Assembly: GCA_003242735.1 (NCBI GenBank)
Contig: QGVH01000002.1
Coordinates: 124,001 to 188,000 of the forward strand
Reading direction: 5' to 3'
From: a bacterium
GTDB lineage: Bacteria; Gemmatimonadota; Gemmatimonadetes; Longimicrobiales; RSA9
DNA length: 64,000 nt
The position numbers and the translations under genes were made by a program. Shown in pieces: positions 1-9,562 of the stretch. Position 1 is the first letter of the stretch. Each line of letters starts with the position of its first letter. The notes under the pieces are model-generated. The model was not told the DNA's origin, ran no database searches, and saw only the letters and a list, made by a program, of their open reading frames with translations.

Positions 1-140
1 CGTTCACCTTCATGTTCTGGCTGGACGAGCTGGCCGCGGCGAGCCGCAGTCTCGGCGGCGTGGTGATGGACCCGCGCGGCGAGTTCGTCAGCATCGCGGA
101 CTGGCACCTGCGGGGCGAGGCGTCCCGGGCCGGCCGCTGA
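1..140 (+). CDS. C-terminal end of a peptide ABC transporter substrate-binding protein (partial)
   Basis: The window opens inside a reading frame whose codons start at position 3 and end at TGA 138-140. The visible 45 residues are FTFMFWLDELAAASRSLGGV followed by a segment with PRGEFVSIADWHL. This fits the C-terminus of family-5 extracellular solute-binding proteins (DppA/OppA type), which bind di- or oligopeptides outside the inner membrane. The strongest support is context: DppB-, DppC-, DppD- and DppF-type genes follow at once on the same strand. The 5' part is outside the window, so the signal peptide and ligand class cannot be judged. Nickel or sugar-oligomer ligands remain possible for this family. 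Confidence 0.6.
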   Translation, partial: FTFMFWLDELAAASRSLGGVVMDPRGEFVSIADWHLRGEASRAGR

Positions 141-171
141 CCGCCTGCCGCCCGAGGACGCGCCACGGCCG

Positions 172-1155
172 ATGGGCACCTACCTCATCAAGCGACTGCT
201 CGGCGCGATCCCTCTGCTGCTGGGCGTCGCCACGCTCATCTTCGTCGTCCTGAACCTCGCGCCCGGCGATCCCACCGCGCACTTCTACAGCGCCGCGGCG
301 TCGCCCGAGGTGATCGAGCAGCTCCGCCGCACGTATGGCCTCGACCAGCCCCTCCACGTGCGCTACCTCGCCTGGCTGCGCGCGTTCGTCACCGGCGACT
401 TCGGCTCCTCGCTCGCCCAGGGCCGGCCCGTGCTGGACATCATCCTCGACGCGCTGCCCAACACCATCCTCCTGACGGGCACCTCGCTGGTGCTGGTGTT
501 CGTGCTGGGCGTGGCCATGGGCGTCTATCAGGCCGTGCGGCAGCACCGGCTGGCGGACCGCATCCTCAGCGTGGTCGCGCTGTTCTTCTACTCGATGCCC
601 TCGTTCTGGCTCGGGCTCATGCTGATGCTGGTCTTCGCCTACAAGGCGCACCAGTGGGGTTGGCCGATCGCGCTGCCGCCCACGGGCGTCACGAGCATCG
701 ACTACGAGTTCCTCTCCCCTCTGGGCAAACTCCGGGACCGCATCGAGCACATGGTCCTGCCCGTCCTCACCCTGACGCTCGTCCTCGCGGCCGGGATCGC
801 GCGCTACACGCGCGGCCAGATGCTCGAGGTCATCCGTCAGGACTACATCCGGACGGCGCGTGCGAAGGGGTTGCCCGAGCGCACGGTGATCCTCCGGCAC
901 GCGCTGCGCAACTCGCTCATCCCGGTGATCACGTTGCTCGGGCTGTACCTGCCGTTCCTGTTCAGCGGCGCGGTGTTCGTGGAGACGATCTTCGCCTGGC
1001 CGGGCATGGGGCGGGAGATCGTGAACGCCATCGCCCAGCGCGACTACCCGGTGGTCATGGCCACCAGCTTCCTGTTCGCGGTGCTGGTCGTGGTCGGCAA
1101 CCTGCTGGCCGACGTGCTCTACGCGGTCGCCGACCCGCGCATCCGATACGATTAG
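172..1155 (+). CDS. ABC transporter permease, DppB/OppB type
   Basis: Inner-membrane permease of a peptide/nickel-type ABC importer, 327 residues, the usual family length. It starts with a short cytoplasmic end and a first helix (LLGAIPLLLGVATLIFVVLN), followed by the typical periplasmic stretch. Five more hydrophobic segments follow. The cytoplasmic EAA-type loop reads RTARAKGLPERTVILRHAL near residues 228-246 and is the contact site for the ATPases. It starts 31 bp after the binding-protein stop and ends 2 bp before the second permease, so it is clearly part of one operon. Substrate cannot be decided from the sequence; dipeptide is the likeliest reading. Confidence 0.92.
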   Translation: MGTYLIKRLLGAIPLLLGVATLIFVVLNLAPGDPTAHFYSAAASPEVIEQLRRTYGLDQPLHVRYLAWLRAFVTGDFGSSLAQGRPVLDIILDALPNTILLTGTSLVLVFVLGVAMGVYQAVRQHRLADRILSVVALFFYSMPSFWLGLMLMLVFAYKAHQWGWPIALPPTGVTSIDYEFLSPLGKLRDRIEHMVLPVLTLTLVLAAGIARYTRGQMLEVIRQDYIRTARAKGLPERTVILRHALRNSLIPVITLLGLYLPFLFSGAVFVETIFAWPGMGREIVNAIAQRDYPVVMATSFLFAVLVVVGNLLADVLYAVADPRIRYD

Positions 1156-1157
1156 CC

Positions 1158-2390
1158 ATGGACGACCGCGTGCCCGGATCGATCGCGCCGGACCCCGAGT
1201 CCGCCGTCCCGGAGCCGGTGCCCGTGCTGGCGGAGGAGCGGGGCGCCGTGGCCGCGCAGCAGCCAGCCCCGCCGGTGCCGGCGCGGTCCATCGTGCTCTC
1301 CATGCTGCTGCCCGGCACGGGCCACCTCGCGGTCGGCGCGCCGGCGCGCGGCCTCGCCATCCTGCTGCCGTGGGGCCTGCTGCTCGGCCTGGCCTACCTG
1401 GTCCGCGCGCGTCTCGCCGCGGTCCCCCGGACGGGGTCGCTGGACGACTGGGTCGCCGCCATCACACTCGTAGGCTCCATCGGGCTGCTGTGGGCCTACG
1501 CACTCTACGACCTGCTCGTCGCGCGCCGCCGCACGACGGTTCGCGACTCCCAGTGGCGTATCGCGGCGCGCCACTTCAAGCGCAACCGCGTCGCGCTCGC
1601 GGGCCTCGCGGTCATCGTGGTGCTGTACCTGGCGGCGCTGCTCGCGCCGCTGATCGCGCCGTACGACCCCATCGCCATCGGCGATCTGGTCGAGACCGGC
1701 TTCCTGCCGCCGTCCCGGGAGCACTGGCTCGGCACGGACCGCTTCGGCCGCGACGTGTTCAGCCGCATCCTCTACGGGGCCCGGGTCTCGCTGTCCATCG
1801 GCTTCATCGCCACCGCCATCAGCGTGACCGTCGGCCTGCTGCTCGGCGCGGTGGCGGGCTACGTCGGCGGGCGGGTGGACGCCGTGATCATGCGGTTCAC
1901 GGACATGGTGCTCGCGTTCCCGCGGCTGATCCTGCTGATCCTCGTGGTCGCGTTGTTCGAGCCCTCGCTCTCCGTCATCATCATCGTGCTGGGGCTGACG
2001 CAGTGGCCCGGCACCACGCGGATCGTGCGTGGCGATGTGTTGAGTCTCCGCGAGCGGGAGTTCATCCACGCGGCCCGGGCGCTCGGCATGAGCGGGCCGC
2101 GCATCATCCTCCGCCACCTGGTCCCCAACGTCCTGGCGCCGGTCATCGTCGCGGCGACGCTGGGCATCGGCAACACGATCGTGCTGGAAGCCGGCCTCTC
2201 GTTCCTCGGGCTGGGCGTGCCGGAGCCCGCGCCGTCCTGGGGCAAGATGGTGGCGGAGGGGAGCGAGGTCCTGTTCAACGCCTGGTGGCTCGCCACGTTC
2301 CCGGGCCTCGCGATCGTCGTGACCGTGCTCGCGTTCAACCTGGTGGGGGACGGGCTGCGTGACGCGCTCGACCCGCGGCTGAGGAGCTGA
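1158..2390 (+). CDS. ABC transporter permease, DppC/OppC type, with extra N-terminal membrane region
   Basis: Second permease of the peptide importer, 410 residues, about 110-120 longer than ordinary DppC. The core begins near residue 130 ([20 protein letters not shown]) and has the conserved [20 protein letters not shown] block and an EAA loop ([19 protein letters not shown]). The extra N-terminus has a Pro/Ala/Glu-rich leader, then [20 protein letters not shown] and a second hydrophobic segment near residues 95-115. The first segment resembles the PGxGH/G pattern of TM2/DUF5683-like small membrane domains (inference). The ATG at 1158 is 2 bp after the dppB stop and suits the operon; the frame stays open upstream but there overlaps dppB. 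The stop overlaps the next start by one base. Confidence 0.88.
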   Translation: MDDRVPGSIAPDPESAVPEPVPVLAEERGAVAAQQPAPPVPARSIVLSMLLPGTGHLAVGAPARGLAILLPWGLLLGLAYLVRARLAAVPRTGSLDDWVAAITLVGSIGLLWAYALYDLLVARRRTTVRDSQWRIAARHFKRNRVALAGLAVIVVLYLAALLAPLIAPYDPIAIGDLVETGFLPPSREHWLGTDRFGRDVFSRILYGARVSLSIGFIATAISVTVGLLLGAVAGYVGGRVDAVIMRFTDMVLAFPRLILLILVVALFEPSLSVIIIVLGLTQWPGTTRIVRGDVLSLREREFIHAARALGMSGPRIILRHLVPNVLAPVIVAATLGIGNTIVLEAGLSFLGLGVPEPAPSWGKMVAEGSEVLFNAWWLATFPGLAIVVTVLAFNLVGDGLRDALDPRLRS

Positions 2391-3520
2391 TGGCGCTGCT
2401 CGAGGTGGAGAACCTCCGGACCTACTTCTACACCGATGAGGGCGTGGCCCGCGCGGTGGACGGCGTCTCGTTCTCGCTCGATGCCGGCGAGGCGCTGGGG
2501 ATCGTGGGGGAGAGCGGGTCGGGCAAGTCGGTGACGTCGTTGTCCATCCTGCGTCTGGTGCAGAGCCCGCCCGGCCGCATCGAGCCCGGAAGCTCGATCC
2601 GCCTGCGCGGCGAGGAGCTGCTGGCGCTCCCCGAGCGGCGGATGCGGCAGGTGCGGGGCAACGACATCGCGATGATCTTCCAGGAGCCCATGACGTCGCT
2701 CAACCCGGTGCACACGGTGGGCGCGCAGATCGTCGAGACGCTCCGCCTGCACCGGCGGCTGGGCAAGCGCGAGGCGTGGCAGCGCGCCGTCGAGCTCCTG
2801 GCGATGGTCGGCATCGCGAACCCGGAGGAGCGGGTGCATGCGTACCCGCACCAGCTCTCGGGCGGGATGCGCCAGCGCGTCATGATCGCGATGGCGCTGG
2901 CGTGCGAGCCGGACGTGCTGATCGCGGATGAGCCGACGACGGCGCTCGACGTCACGATCCAGGCGCAGATCCTCGAGCTGATCGGCGAGCTCAGGCAGCG
3001 GCTCGGCACCGCGGTGCTGCTCATCACCCACGACCTGGGCGTGGTGGCCGAGGTCTGCGACCGCGTGGTGGTGATGTACGCCGGGCAGGTGATGGAGGAG
3101 GGCACGGTCGAGCAGATCTTCAACGACCCGCGCCACCCGTACACCGAGGGGTTGCTGGCGGCGATCCCGCGGCTCGGCGAACGGGTCGAGCGGTTGCGGG
3201 TGATCCCGGGCAGCGTCCCGGCGCCCACCGCGTGGCCGCAGGCGTGCCGTTTCCACCCGCGCTGCCCTTACGGCTGGGACCTGTGCGTGAACGCCGCGCC
3301 GGACCTGTTCGATGCGGGCGACGGGCACCGTTCGCGCTGCTGGCTGGAGAAGCACCCGGAGCGGCGGGCGGAGCGACGCCCGGGCGAGGCGCCGGCGGAG
3401 CGGTACCACCGCACGGCCGCGGCCGAGGGCGCCGCCGCGCCGCCGGAGGTCGGGCCGCCGGAGGCGCCGCCCCGGCCGTTGCACGAGCACCCGGACATCG
3501 AGAAGGACGTCGAGCGATGA
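2390..3520 (+). CDS. Peptide ABC transporter ATPase, DppD/OppD type
   Basis: ATP-binding subunit that powers peptide import from the cytoplasmic face, 376 residues. Walker A is GESGSGKS at residues 40-47. The Q-loop region, the signature LSGGMRQR, Walker B with [11 protein letters not shown] and the H-loop [10 protein letters not shown] are all present. The C-terminal oligopeptide-transporter extension has the Cys pattern [14 protein letters not shown]. An Ala/Pro/Glu-rich tail of about 50 residues follows the domain and is probably disordered. The start overlaps the permease stop by one base and the end overlaps the next gene by four (ATGA), indicating translational coupling. Confidence 0.93.
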   Translation: MALLEVENLRTYFYTDEGVARAVDGVSFSLDAGEALGIVGESGSGKSVTSLSILRLVQSPPGRIEPGSSIRLRGEELLALPERRMRQVRGNDIAMIFQEPMTSLNPVHTVGAQIVETLRLHRRLGKREAWQRAVELLAMVGIANPEERVHAYPHQLSGGMRQRVMIAMALACEPDVLIADEPTTALDVTIQAQILELIGELRQRLGTAVLLITHDLGVVAEVCDRVVVMYAGQVMEEGTVEQIFNDPRHPYTEGLLAAIPRLGERVERLRVIPGSVPAPTAWPQACRFHPRCPYGWDLCVNAAPDLFDAGDGHRSRCWLEKHPERRAERRPGEAPAERYHRTAAAEGAAAPPEVGPPEAPPRPLHEHPDIEKDVER

Positions 3521-4623
3521 CGGCGCCCGACCGCGACTACGCGACAGCCGGCCGGGACACGGGCGGCCTCGTGCTGCCGCCCGCCAAGGGAGACAGCGAC
3601 CTCGGCGGCCGCACCGTGGAGGAGGCGCCCCCGCCGGAGGACGCGCTGCTCGTCGTGCGCGGCCTCACCAAGTACTTCCCGCTCCGGCGCGGCCTCTTCG
3701 GCCGGGTGCGCGGCTACGTCCGCGCCGTCGACGGCGTCTCGTTCTGGCTCCGCCGCGGCGAGACGCTCGGCCTCGTCGGCGAGTCGGGCTCCGGCAAGAC
3801 GACGGCGGGCCGCACCATCCTTCGTCTCATCGAGCCGACGGCGGGCTCGGCCTTCTTCGCGGGGCGCGACATCTTCCAGATGGACTCCCGGGAGCTGCGC
3901 CGCTTCCGGCGCCGGGCCCAGATCGTCTTCCAGGACCCGTTCGGCTCGCTCAACCCGCGGATGACCGTGGGCGACATGCTGGGCGAGGTGCTCCGGGTGC
4001 ACCGGCTGGCGCGGGGCAGCGCGGTGCGCGACCGCATCGTGGAGCTCCTCGAGCTGGTGGGGCTCTCGCCGGCCCACGCGGCGCGCTATCCGCACGAGTT
4101 CAGCGGCGGGCAACGCCAGCGCATCGGCATCGCCCGTGCACTCGCGGTCGAGCCGGACTTCGTCGTCTGTGACGAGCCGGTCTCCGCGCTCGACGTCTCC
4201 GTCCAGGCGCAGGTCCTCAACCTGCTCCGCGACCTGCAGGACCGCCTCGGGCTGGCCTACCTCTTCATCGCCCACGACCTCAGCGTCGTGGAGCACGTCA
4301 GCCACCGGATCGCCGTGATGTACCTGGGCCGCATCGTCGAGATCGGCACCGCCGAGCAGGTCATCCGCTCGCCCCGGCACCCCTACACCCGCGCCCTCCT
4401 CTCCGCCGTGCCCGTGCCGCGCCCCGGCGGGCGCAAGGGGCGCATCGTGCTCACCGGCGACGTGCCCAGCCCCGTCGCCCCGCCCCCCGGCTGCCCGTTC
4501 CACCCCCGTTGCCCCCACCCGCTGAGGGACGCGGACTGCGCCGCCATCGCCCCGCCGCTGGCGGAGAAGGCGCCGGGGCACTTTGCGGCGTGCATCAAGG
4601 AGCCGGCCTACCGGGCGGGCTGA
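3517..4623 (+). CDS. Peptide ABC transporter ATPase, DppF/OppF type
   Basis: Second ATPase of the heterodimeric motor, 368 residues. The ATG at 3517 overlaps the dppD stop (ATGA). About 40 low-complexity residues precede the ABC domain. Walker A is GESGSGKT at residues 88-95, the signature is FSGGQRQR, and Walker B is [12 protein letters not shown]. The C-terminal peptide-transporter extension has Cys residues in [12 protein letters not shown], as in DppF. The frame is open upstream inside dppD, but the coupled ATG is the natural start. Function in peptide or nickel import follows from family and operon; specificity is inferred. Confidence 0.93.
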   Translation: MTAPDRDYATAGRDTGGLVLPPAKGDSDLGGRTVEEAPPPEDALLVVRGLTKYFPLRRGLFGRVRGYVRAVDGVSFWLRRGETLGLVGESGSGKTTAGRTILRLIEPTAGSAFFAGRDIFQMDSRELRRFRRRAQIVFQDPFGSLNPRMTVGDMLGEVLRVHRLARGSAVRDRIVELLELVGLSPAHAARYPHEFSGGQRQRIGIARALAVEPDFVVCDEPVSALDVSVQAQVLNLLRDLQDRLGLAYLFIAHDLSVVEHVSHRIAVMYLGRIVEIGTAEQVIRSPRHPYTRALLSAVPVPRPGGRKGRIVLTGDVPSPVAPPPGCPFHPRCPHPLRDADCAAIAPPLAEKAPGHFAACIKEPAYRAG

Positions 4624-4632
4624 CGGAGCCGC

Positions 4633-4650
4633 GCCCCGGGGCCCCGGGGC
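4633..4650 (+). terminator. 18-base GC palindrome after the peptide transporter operon
   Basis: A perfect palindrome GCCCCGGGGCCCCGGGGC lies 9 bases after the dppF stop. It can fold to a 7-bp stem with a 4-base loop. There is no T run after it, so factor-independent termination is uncertain. Confidence 0.35.
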
Positions 4651-4739
4651 CACCGAGGGGCACCGGGCCTCGACGGACCGGGCGCCGTCGGGATCGCCCG
4701 TGGGGCGGTCGCGAGCGGCGCCCACCAGCGCACGGGGCC

Positions 4740-4769
4740 TTGACAGGCCTGGTGCCGTCCGTCTATGTT
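4740..4769 (+). promoter_or_regulatory. Sigma-70-type promoter upstream of the TolQ/ExbB-like gene
   Basis: TTGACA (4740-4745) is followed after 18 bp by TATGTT (4764-4769). It lies about 85 bp before the predicted TTG start at 4856 and is the best promoter match in the 220-bp gap after the peptide transporter operon. The -10 box fits the TAnnnT pattern seen at five other starts in this window. Confidence 0.6.
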
Positions 4770-4855
4770 GAGCCGCACTTTTTCCTGTAAGTCCCAATAT
4801 CCACAGTGGCTGGCGGGCCCAGAGTGGCCCCGCGTCCGATCCCTTGGAGGTCACC

Positions 4856-5563
4856 TTGGGCAGTATCGGCACCTTCGGACTGGCGCTGGTTCAGATCCCG
4901 GGGCTGGAGGCACCGGATCAGACGTTCACCGAGTGGTTCGTCCAGATGTTCAAGGACGGCGGCGAACTCATGTGGCCGCTGGCCGCGTGCGCCGTTTGGG
5001 GTCTGATCGTCATCGTTTGGAAGCTGATCGACCTGACGTCCAAGGGCATCCGGACGAGCAAGGTGCTGCGCGAGGTGGACGACCTCATGGCCAAGCGCAA
5101 GATCACGGAGGCCATGGCGGTCGCCCGCGACTCCAACACGCCGGCGGGCCGGATCCTCTACGCGGGCCTGGAGCGCCGGGAAGAGGGTACGGAGCGCGTG
5201 ATGAAGGCGATCGAGAACGTCGGCATGCTCGAGATGGCCGGCCTGGAGCGGGGCCTGGTCTCGCTGGCCACGGTCTCGAACGTCGCGCCGCTGCTCGGGT
5301 TCCTGGGGACGGTGATGGGGATGATCGAGGCGTTCGCGGCGATCGAGGCCGCGGGCGAGGTGGAGGCGACCCTCGTCGCCGCCGGTATTAAGGTCGCGCT
5401 GATCACGACGGCGGCCGGCCTCACGATCGCGATCCCGATCAACATCGCCCACAACTACTTCGTCTCGAAGATCGACCAGCTGGTGATCGACATGGAGGAG
5501 TCGGCACAGAAAATGATCGACACCCTCCATGCCATGGAAGTGGGTACCGCGGTCTCGGGATGA
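4856..5563 (+). CDS. MotA/TolQ/ExbB proton-channel family protein
   Basis: Inner-membrane proton-channel subunit that energises TonB- or Tol-type cell-envelope processes. With the TTG at 4856 the protein has 235 residues. That start is chosen because GGAGG at 4846-4850 sits 5 bases before it; the in-frame TTG at 4844 would overlap this ribosome site. Three membrane segments are visible: LMWPLAACAVWGLIVIVW (about 38-56), VAPLLGFLGTVMGMIEAF (about 145-162) and KVALITTAAGLTIAIPINIA (about 180-199). The last two carry the family's pore-lining pattern. No TolR/ExbD or TonB partner lies nearby, although both SusC receptors in this window would need such energy coupling. Confidence 0.85.
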   Translation: MGSIGTFGLALVQIPGLEAPDQTFTEWFVQMFKDGGELMWPLAACAVWGLIVIVWKLIDLTSKGIRTSKVLREVDDLMAKRKITEAMAVARDSNTPAGRILYAGLERREEGTERVMKAIENVGMLEMAGLERGLVSLATVSNVAPLLGFLGTVMGMIEAFAAIEAAGEVEATLVAAGIKVALITTAAGLTIAIPINIAHNYFVSKIDQLVIDMEESAQKMIDTLHAMEVGTAVSG

Positions 5564-6978
5564 GCTTCGTGAACGCAGCGATCTGCCGGACGGAGGGCCA
5601 CCGTGCGGGTGGCCCTCTCCGTTTAGGTCTCCTCCTCCTGCTCGCGGCCGGCTGCGCCGGCGGTGGCGGACCGAAGAGGCCAACGCCCGAACGGGATGGC
5701 GGGGTGGCCCGGCCGCTGGACGTCTACCGCGAGCTGGGCATGCTCACCGGCACGACGGACTACCCGGCGGTGGCGAGCTTCGCCACGATGGCCGGGCCCG
5801 GGGACTCGACCTACGTGCTGTTCGGGCTGTCGTTGCCGAACAGCGCGTTGCGTTTCCAGCGGGAGGAGTCCGGGTTCCTGGGCGAGTACGCGGTCCGGAT
5901 CACGTTCCTGCGGGACAGCGTCCCCGTCCGCGAGGTGCGGCGGCGGGAGGTGGTGCGGATCCCGAGCTTCGCGGAGACGGGGCGGACCGAGGAGAGCGTG
6001 GTCTTCCAGGAGCTGATCCCGGTGGAGCCCGGCGAGTACACGGTGGAGGTGGAGGCGCGTGACCCGCACAGCTCCCGCGGGTTCCGGGCGGTGGACACGC
6101 TGCGGGTGCCGCGCTACGGCGTGGCCACCCGGCGGCTCTCGGAGCCCGTCGTCGTCTACCGGGCCACGGGCCGCGAGTCGCCGGAAGTCTATCCGGAGCT
6201 GATCACCAACCCGCGGCGCACGGTGGCGTATGGTGGCGACGCGCCGCTCCTCTACATTGAGGGCTACGGCGTCTCGGAGGGGTACCCCGTTTCCGTCCGG
6301 GTCGTGGACGAGCACGGGACGGAGGTGTGGTCGTCGCAGGTCGGCCTGCACGGGGGCGGCTCGGAGGTACGGAGCACCGTGGTGGAGATCCCGAGGGAGC
6401 CGCTGCCGCTGGGCCGCCTCTGGGTCGAGCTCCGGACGCCGCCGGACACCCAGGCCATCCGCTCGCCGCTGATCGTGACCATCTCGGACCAGTGGATGGT
6501 TGCGAACTTCGAGGAGGTCCTCGAGTTCCTGCGCTACATCGCTTCCTCCGAGGAGCTCGACTCGCTGAGCGAGGTCACGGGCGTGGAACGGCGCGAGCGG
6601 TGGGAGCGGTTCTGGGAACGGCGCGACCCCGTTCCGGCCACGCCCATCAACGAGTTCCGCGAAGCGTTCTTCGAGCGCGTGCGGATCGCGACGGAGCAGT
6701 TCGGCGAGCCGGGCCGCCCGGGCTGGCGCACGGATCGGGGCGAGGTGTTCATCGTGCTCGGCCGCCCGGACCTGGTCTACGAGGAGGATGGCCGGGTCGG
6801 CGACCCGATGTCGATGCGCCGGATCATCGTCTGGATCTACGAGCGTGGCCCCACCGGCAGGCTCGAGCTGGTGTTCGAGGATCGGTCCGGCTTCGGTCGC
6901 TACGAACTGACCCCCGCGTCCGAGAGCGCCTTCCGCTCGGCGGCCAACCGGTTACGGGCGCGGTGGGAAGGGGGCTAG
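5560..6978 (+). CDS. GWxTD domain lipoprotein
   Basis: Predicted outer-envelope lipoprotein, 472 residues. A hydrophobic run LRLGLLLLLAAGCAGGGG places the lipobox Cys near residue 33. The C-terminal third holds the family's name motif literally, GWRTDRGEVFIVLGRPD, followed by an aromatic/charged stretch (VWIYERGPTGRLELVFED). GWxTD proteins are known mainly from Gemmatimonadota and relatives; their function is not established. The ATG at 5560 overlaps the channel-gene stop (ATGA), but the first 30 residues are encoded through a terminator-like hairpin. A GTG at 5569 is an in-frame alternative that does not avoid the hairpin. Confidence 0.85.
   Translation: MSFVNAAICRTEGHRAGGPLRLGLLLLLAAGCAGGGGPKRPTPERDGGVARPLDVYRELGMLTGTTDYPAVASFATMAGPGDSTYVLFGLSLPNSALRFQREESGFLGEYAVRITFLRDSVPVREVRRREVVRIPSFAETGRTEESVVFQELIPVEPGEYTVEVEARDPHSSRGFRAVDTLRVPRYGVATRRLSEPVVVYRATGRESPEVYPELITNPRRTVAYGGDAPLLYIEGYGVSEGYPVSVRVVDEHGTEVWSSQVGLHGGGSEVRSTVVEIPREPLPLGRLWVELRTPPDTQAIRSPLIVTISDQWMVANFEEVLEFLRYIASSEELDSLSEVTGVERRERWERFWERRDPVPATPINEFREAFFERVRIATEQFGEPGRPGWRTDRGEVFIVLGRPDLVYEEDGRVGDPMSMRRIIVWIYERGPTGRLELVFEDRSGFGRYELTPASESAFRSAANRLRARWEGG
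5593..5617 (+). terminator. Terminator-like hairpin across the TolQ/GWxTD gene junction
   Basis: GAGGGCCACC (5593-5602) pairs perfectly with GGTGGCCCTC (5608-5617) around a 5-base loop, and GTTT follows at 5621-5624. It lies 30 bp after the channel-gene stop but inside the predicted N-terminus of the next gene. It may attenuate read-through, or the next gene may start later than predicted. Confidence 0.5.
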
Positions 6979-7099
6979 GTCCCGGGCGGCGGCACGGCGG
7001 TGCCGTCGCCCGGCGGGCGGGTCCGTCGGAGGCGTCGCGCCCGGGCCAGCGGCGCAACGCGATGTGACCGCGGGGCCCGGCGCGGGGGTTGCAGCCAAC

Positions 7100-7130
7100 G
7101 GCCCTGTGGGGGAAGGAACCCCGCAGGGCC
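7100..7130 (+). terminator. 12-bp hairpin between the GWxTD and lytic transglycosylase genes
   Basis: GGCCCTGTGGGG (7100-7111) pairs with CCCCGCAGGGCC (7119-7130) with one G-U pair and a 7-base loop. It lies 45 bp before the next ATG and has no T run. It could be a transcription terminator for the GWxTD gene or a leader structure limiting expression of the transglycosylase. Confidence 0.4.
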
Positions 7131-7174
7131 GCACCACGTAGTTTAGCCGACGAGGCGCAGTCCGGCGGTCGGTC

Positions 7175-9550
7175 ATGGTGAGACACTACTTGGGTGTCGT
7201 ACTTCTCTTCCTGGCAGTGGCCGTCGCCCCCGGCGTGCTCGAGCTGGGGCGCGGGCCCGCCGCTGCGGCCGTGGAAGCGGAGCAGCTGGACGTGCCGCCC
7301 GAGGCGCTCGAGGCGCTGCGGCAGGGGCGGTACTGGCGCGCGAGCCGCATCCTCCGCGGCTACCTTGCCAGCACACCCAATCCCCGACCCGAGACCATCC
7401 TGCTCGCCGCCCAGGCGGAGGCGGGCTGGGGCGCGTGGGCGCGGGTCGACTCGTTGCTCTCGGGCCGGGACTGGCTGGACCGTGTCTCCGGCGGGTACGG
7501 CTGGAACCTGCTGGGCCGGAGCCAGCTCGCGCTGGAGCGGTGGATGCCCGGCAGCGCCGCCCTCGCCCGCTACCTGGAGGTGGCCCAGGACGCCGGCGAG
7601 AGGGAACGTGGCATGGCCGAGGCCCGGCGCGCCCGCGCGCTCCAGCGGGCCGGCGACGCCACCGGCGCCGCAGCCGCCTACGACCGCGCCGCGGCGCTGC
7701 TCCCTCAGCTCGGCGACTGGCTCTCCGTGTTCGCGGCCGAGGCGCTCGCGGCGGCGGGCGACACGGCGGGCGTGCGGGAGCGGCTGGAGCGCGCCGACTC
7801 GGCGCTCGCCCACGAATGGGGCTGGCGCATCCGCTACCGCGCACACCTGAAGGCCAACGACGTCCGAGGAGCGCAACACATCGCGGAAGCGGCGGCCCAC
7901 TCGCTCGGCCAGGCGTCCGCCCGGGCCGAGGCCTGGGCGCTGGCGGGACAGGCCCGCCTCCAGCGGGGAGACACGGCAGGGGCGCGTGACGCGTACATCC
8001 GCGCCATCGAGGCCGCGCCCGGGGCATCGGCTGCCGTGGACGCGGCCCGCGCGCTCGGGGGGCTGAGGAACGCGACGCCGGAGGACATGCTTCGCGTCGG
8101 CCGCGTCTACCTCCGACACGGCAACCTCGAGCGCGGCATCTCCGGGCTGCGCGCCTATCTCGCCTCCGGGAAGGGCACGGCGCTCCAGCGCGCCGAGATC
8201 CGGCTCGAGATCGGCAACGCGCTGTTCCGCGCCGGCCGCTACAAGGACGCGGAGCGCTGGATGCTCGACCTCGTCGCCGATGCGCCCAACGCCCGCATCG
8301 GCGCGGAAGCGATGCTCATCGCCGGCCGCGCGCAGTACCGCCAGGGCCGCACCGATGCGGGCCGGGCCACGCTGCTGCGTACCGCAGAGCGCTTCCCCGG
8401 GCAGCGGGCGGCGGCCCAAGCGGTCTACCTCGTCGCCGACCTCGCCCACGACGACAACGACCTGGACCGCGCACGGCAGCTCTACCGCCGCGTCGTCGAC
8501 ATCGATGCGAACGCCCGCGAGGCCGGGCTCGCCCTCATGCGGCTCGCCGGCATGCGTTACGTGGAGGGCGACCTCGCAGGCGCGCTGCGCGTCTGGGAGG
8601 AGTACCGGCAGCGGCACCCCAACGGCCGCAACTACCAGCAGGCCACATACTGGGCCGGGCGCGTGTACCGTGAGCTCGGGCAGGACTCACTCGCCCGCGC
8701 ACGGTTGCACGAGGTGCGGCGCATCGACCCCATCTCGTTCTACAGCGCCCGGGCCGCCGAGCTGCTGGGCGAAGACTTCTGGGACATCCCCCTCGAGCCC
8801 TCGCCGCCGCGGCAGGAGGCGGTCGAAGCCGAGGTCGCACGCGCTCTCGTGCGCCTCGACCTGCTGCGCGAGCTGGGCCACGAGTCGGCCGCCAACTTCG
8901 AGATCGAGCGTCTCAAGCGCCACTTCGAAGAACGCGACGGCGCGCTGTACGCCCTCGCCGAGGCGTTCAACGCGCGCGGCCTGACCTACACCGGCATCCG
9001 CATCGGCTGGGACATCTACCGCCGCGAAGGCGCGTGGAATCCGCGCTTGCTCCGCATCATCTATCCGTTCCCGTACCGCGACCTGATCGTGGCGGAGGCC
9101 ACGGAGCGGGGGCTGGACCCGTTCCTCGTCGCCGGCCTCATCCGCCAGGAGTCGATGTTCAACGCGACGATCGTGAGTCCGGCGGGCGCGATCGGCCTCA
9201 TGCAGATCATGCCGTCCACCGGTCGCTCGCTCGCGCGCATGGTGGACCTCGGCCCGTTCCACGACGGCCTGCTGGAGCGGCCGGAGATCAACCTGCACCT
9301 CGGAATGGCGTACATGGCGGACCTGATCGGCCGGTTCGGCCAGCGCCTCGACGCCGCGCTCGCCGCGTACAACGCCGGCCCGCACCGGGTGGCACGCTGG
9401 CGCCAGTTCCCCGAGTACCGCGACGGGGACCTGTTCGCCGAGCGCATCCCGTTCGCCGAGACCCGCGACTACGTCAAGATCGTCCAGCAGAACGCCCGCA
9501 TCTACGCCGCCCTCTACGGCGGACCCGCGGGGGTGGTCACCGGCGACTGA
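7175..9550 (+). CDS. Slt70-type lytic transglycosylase with TPR-like N-terminal region
   Basis: Periplasmic enzyme that cleaves peptidoglycan glycan strands to 1,6-anhydromuramic products. It has 791 residues. A signal peptide (about 1-22, [20 protein letters not shown]) leads into about 570 residues of Ala/Arg-rich helical repeats that resemble TPRs. The GH23 catalytic domain lies near 610-780. Its motif [20 protein letters not shown] puts the catalytic Glu at 659, followed by [13 protein letters not shown] and [11 protein letters not shown], all diagnostic for the Slt family. The ATG at 7175 gives a good signal peptide. It is likely monocistronic or in an operon with the following kinase-like gene 12 bp downstream. 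Confidence 0.9.
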   Translation: MVRHYLGVVLLFLAVAVAPGVLELGRGPAAAAVEAEQLDVPPEALEALRQGRYWRASRILRGYLASTPNPRPETILLAAQAEAGWGAWARVDSLLSGRDWLDRVSGGYGWNLLGRSQLALERWMPGSAALARYLEVAQDAGERERGMAEARRARALQRAGDATGAAAAYDRAAALLPQLGDWLSVFAAEALAAAGDTAGVRERLERADSALAHEWGWRIRYRAHLKANDVRGAQHIAEAAAHSLGQASARAEAWALAGQARLQRGDTAGARDAYIRAIEAAPGASAAVDAARALGGLRNATPEDMLRVGRVYLRHGNLERGISGLRAYLASGKGTALQRAEIRLEIGNALFRAGRYKDAERWMLDLVADAPNARIGAEAMLIAGRAQYRQGRTDAGRATLLRTAERFPGQRAAAQAVYLVADLAHDDNDLDRARQLYRRVVDIDANAREAGLALMRLAGMRYVEGDLAGALRVWEEYRQRHPNGRNYQQATYWAGRVYRELGQDSLARARLHEVRRIDPISFYSARAAELLGEDFWDIPLEPSPPRQEAVEAEVARALVRLDLLRELGHESAANFEIERLKRHFEERDGALYALAEAFNARGLTYTGIRIGWDIYRREGAWNPRLLRIIYPFPYRDLIVAEATERGLDPFLVAGLIRQESMFNATIVSPAGAIGLMQIMPSTGRSLARMVDLGPFHDGLLERPEINLHLGMAYMADLIGRFGQRLDAALAAYNAGPHRVARWRQFPEYRDGDLFAERIPFAETRDYVKIVQQNARIYAALYGGPAGVVTGD

Positions 9551-9562
9551 TCGCACCGCACG

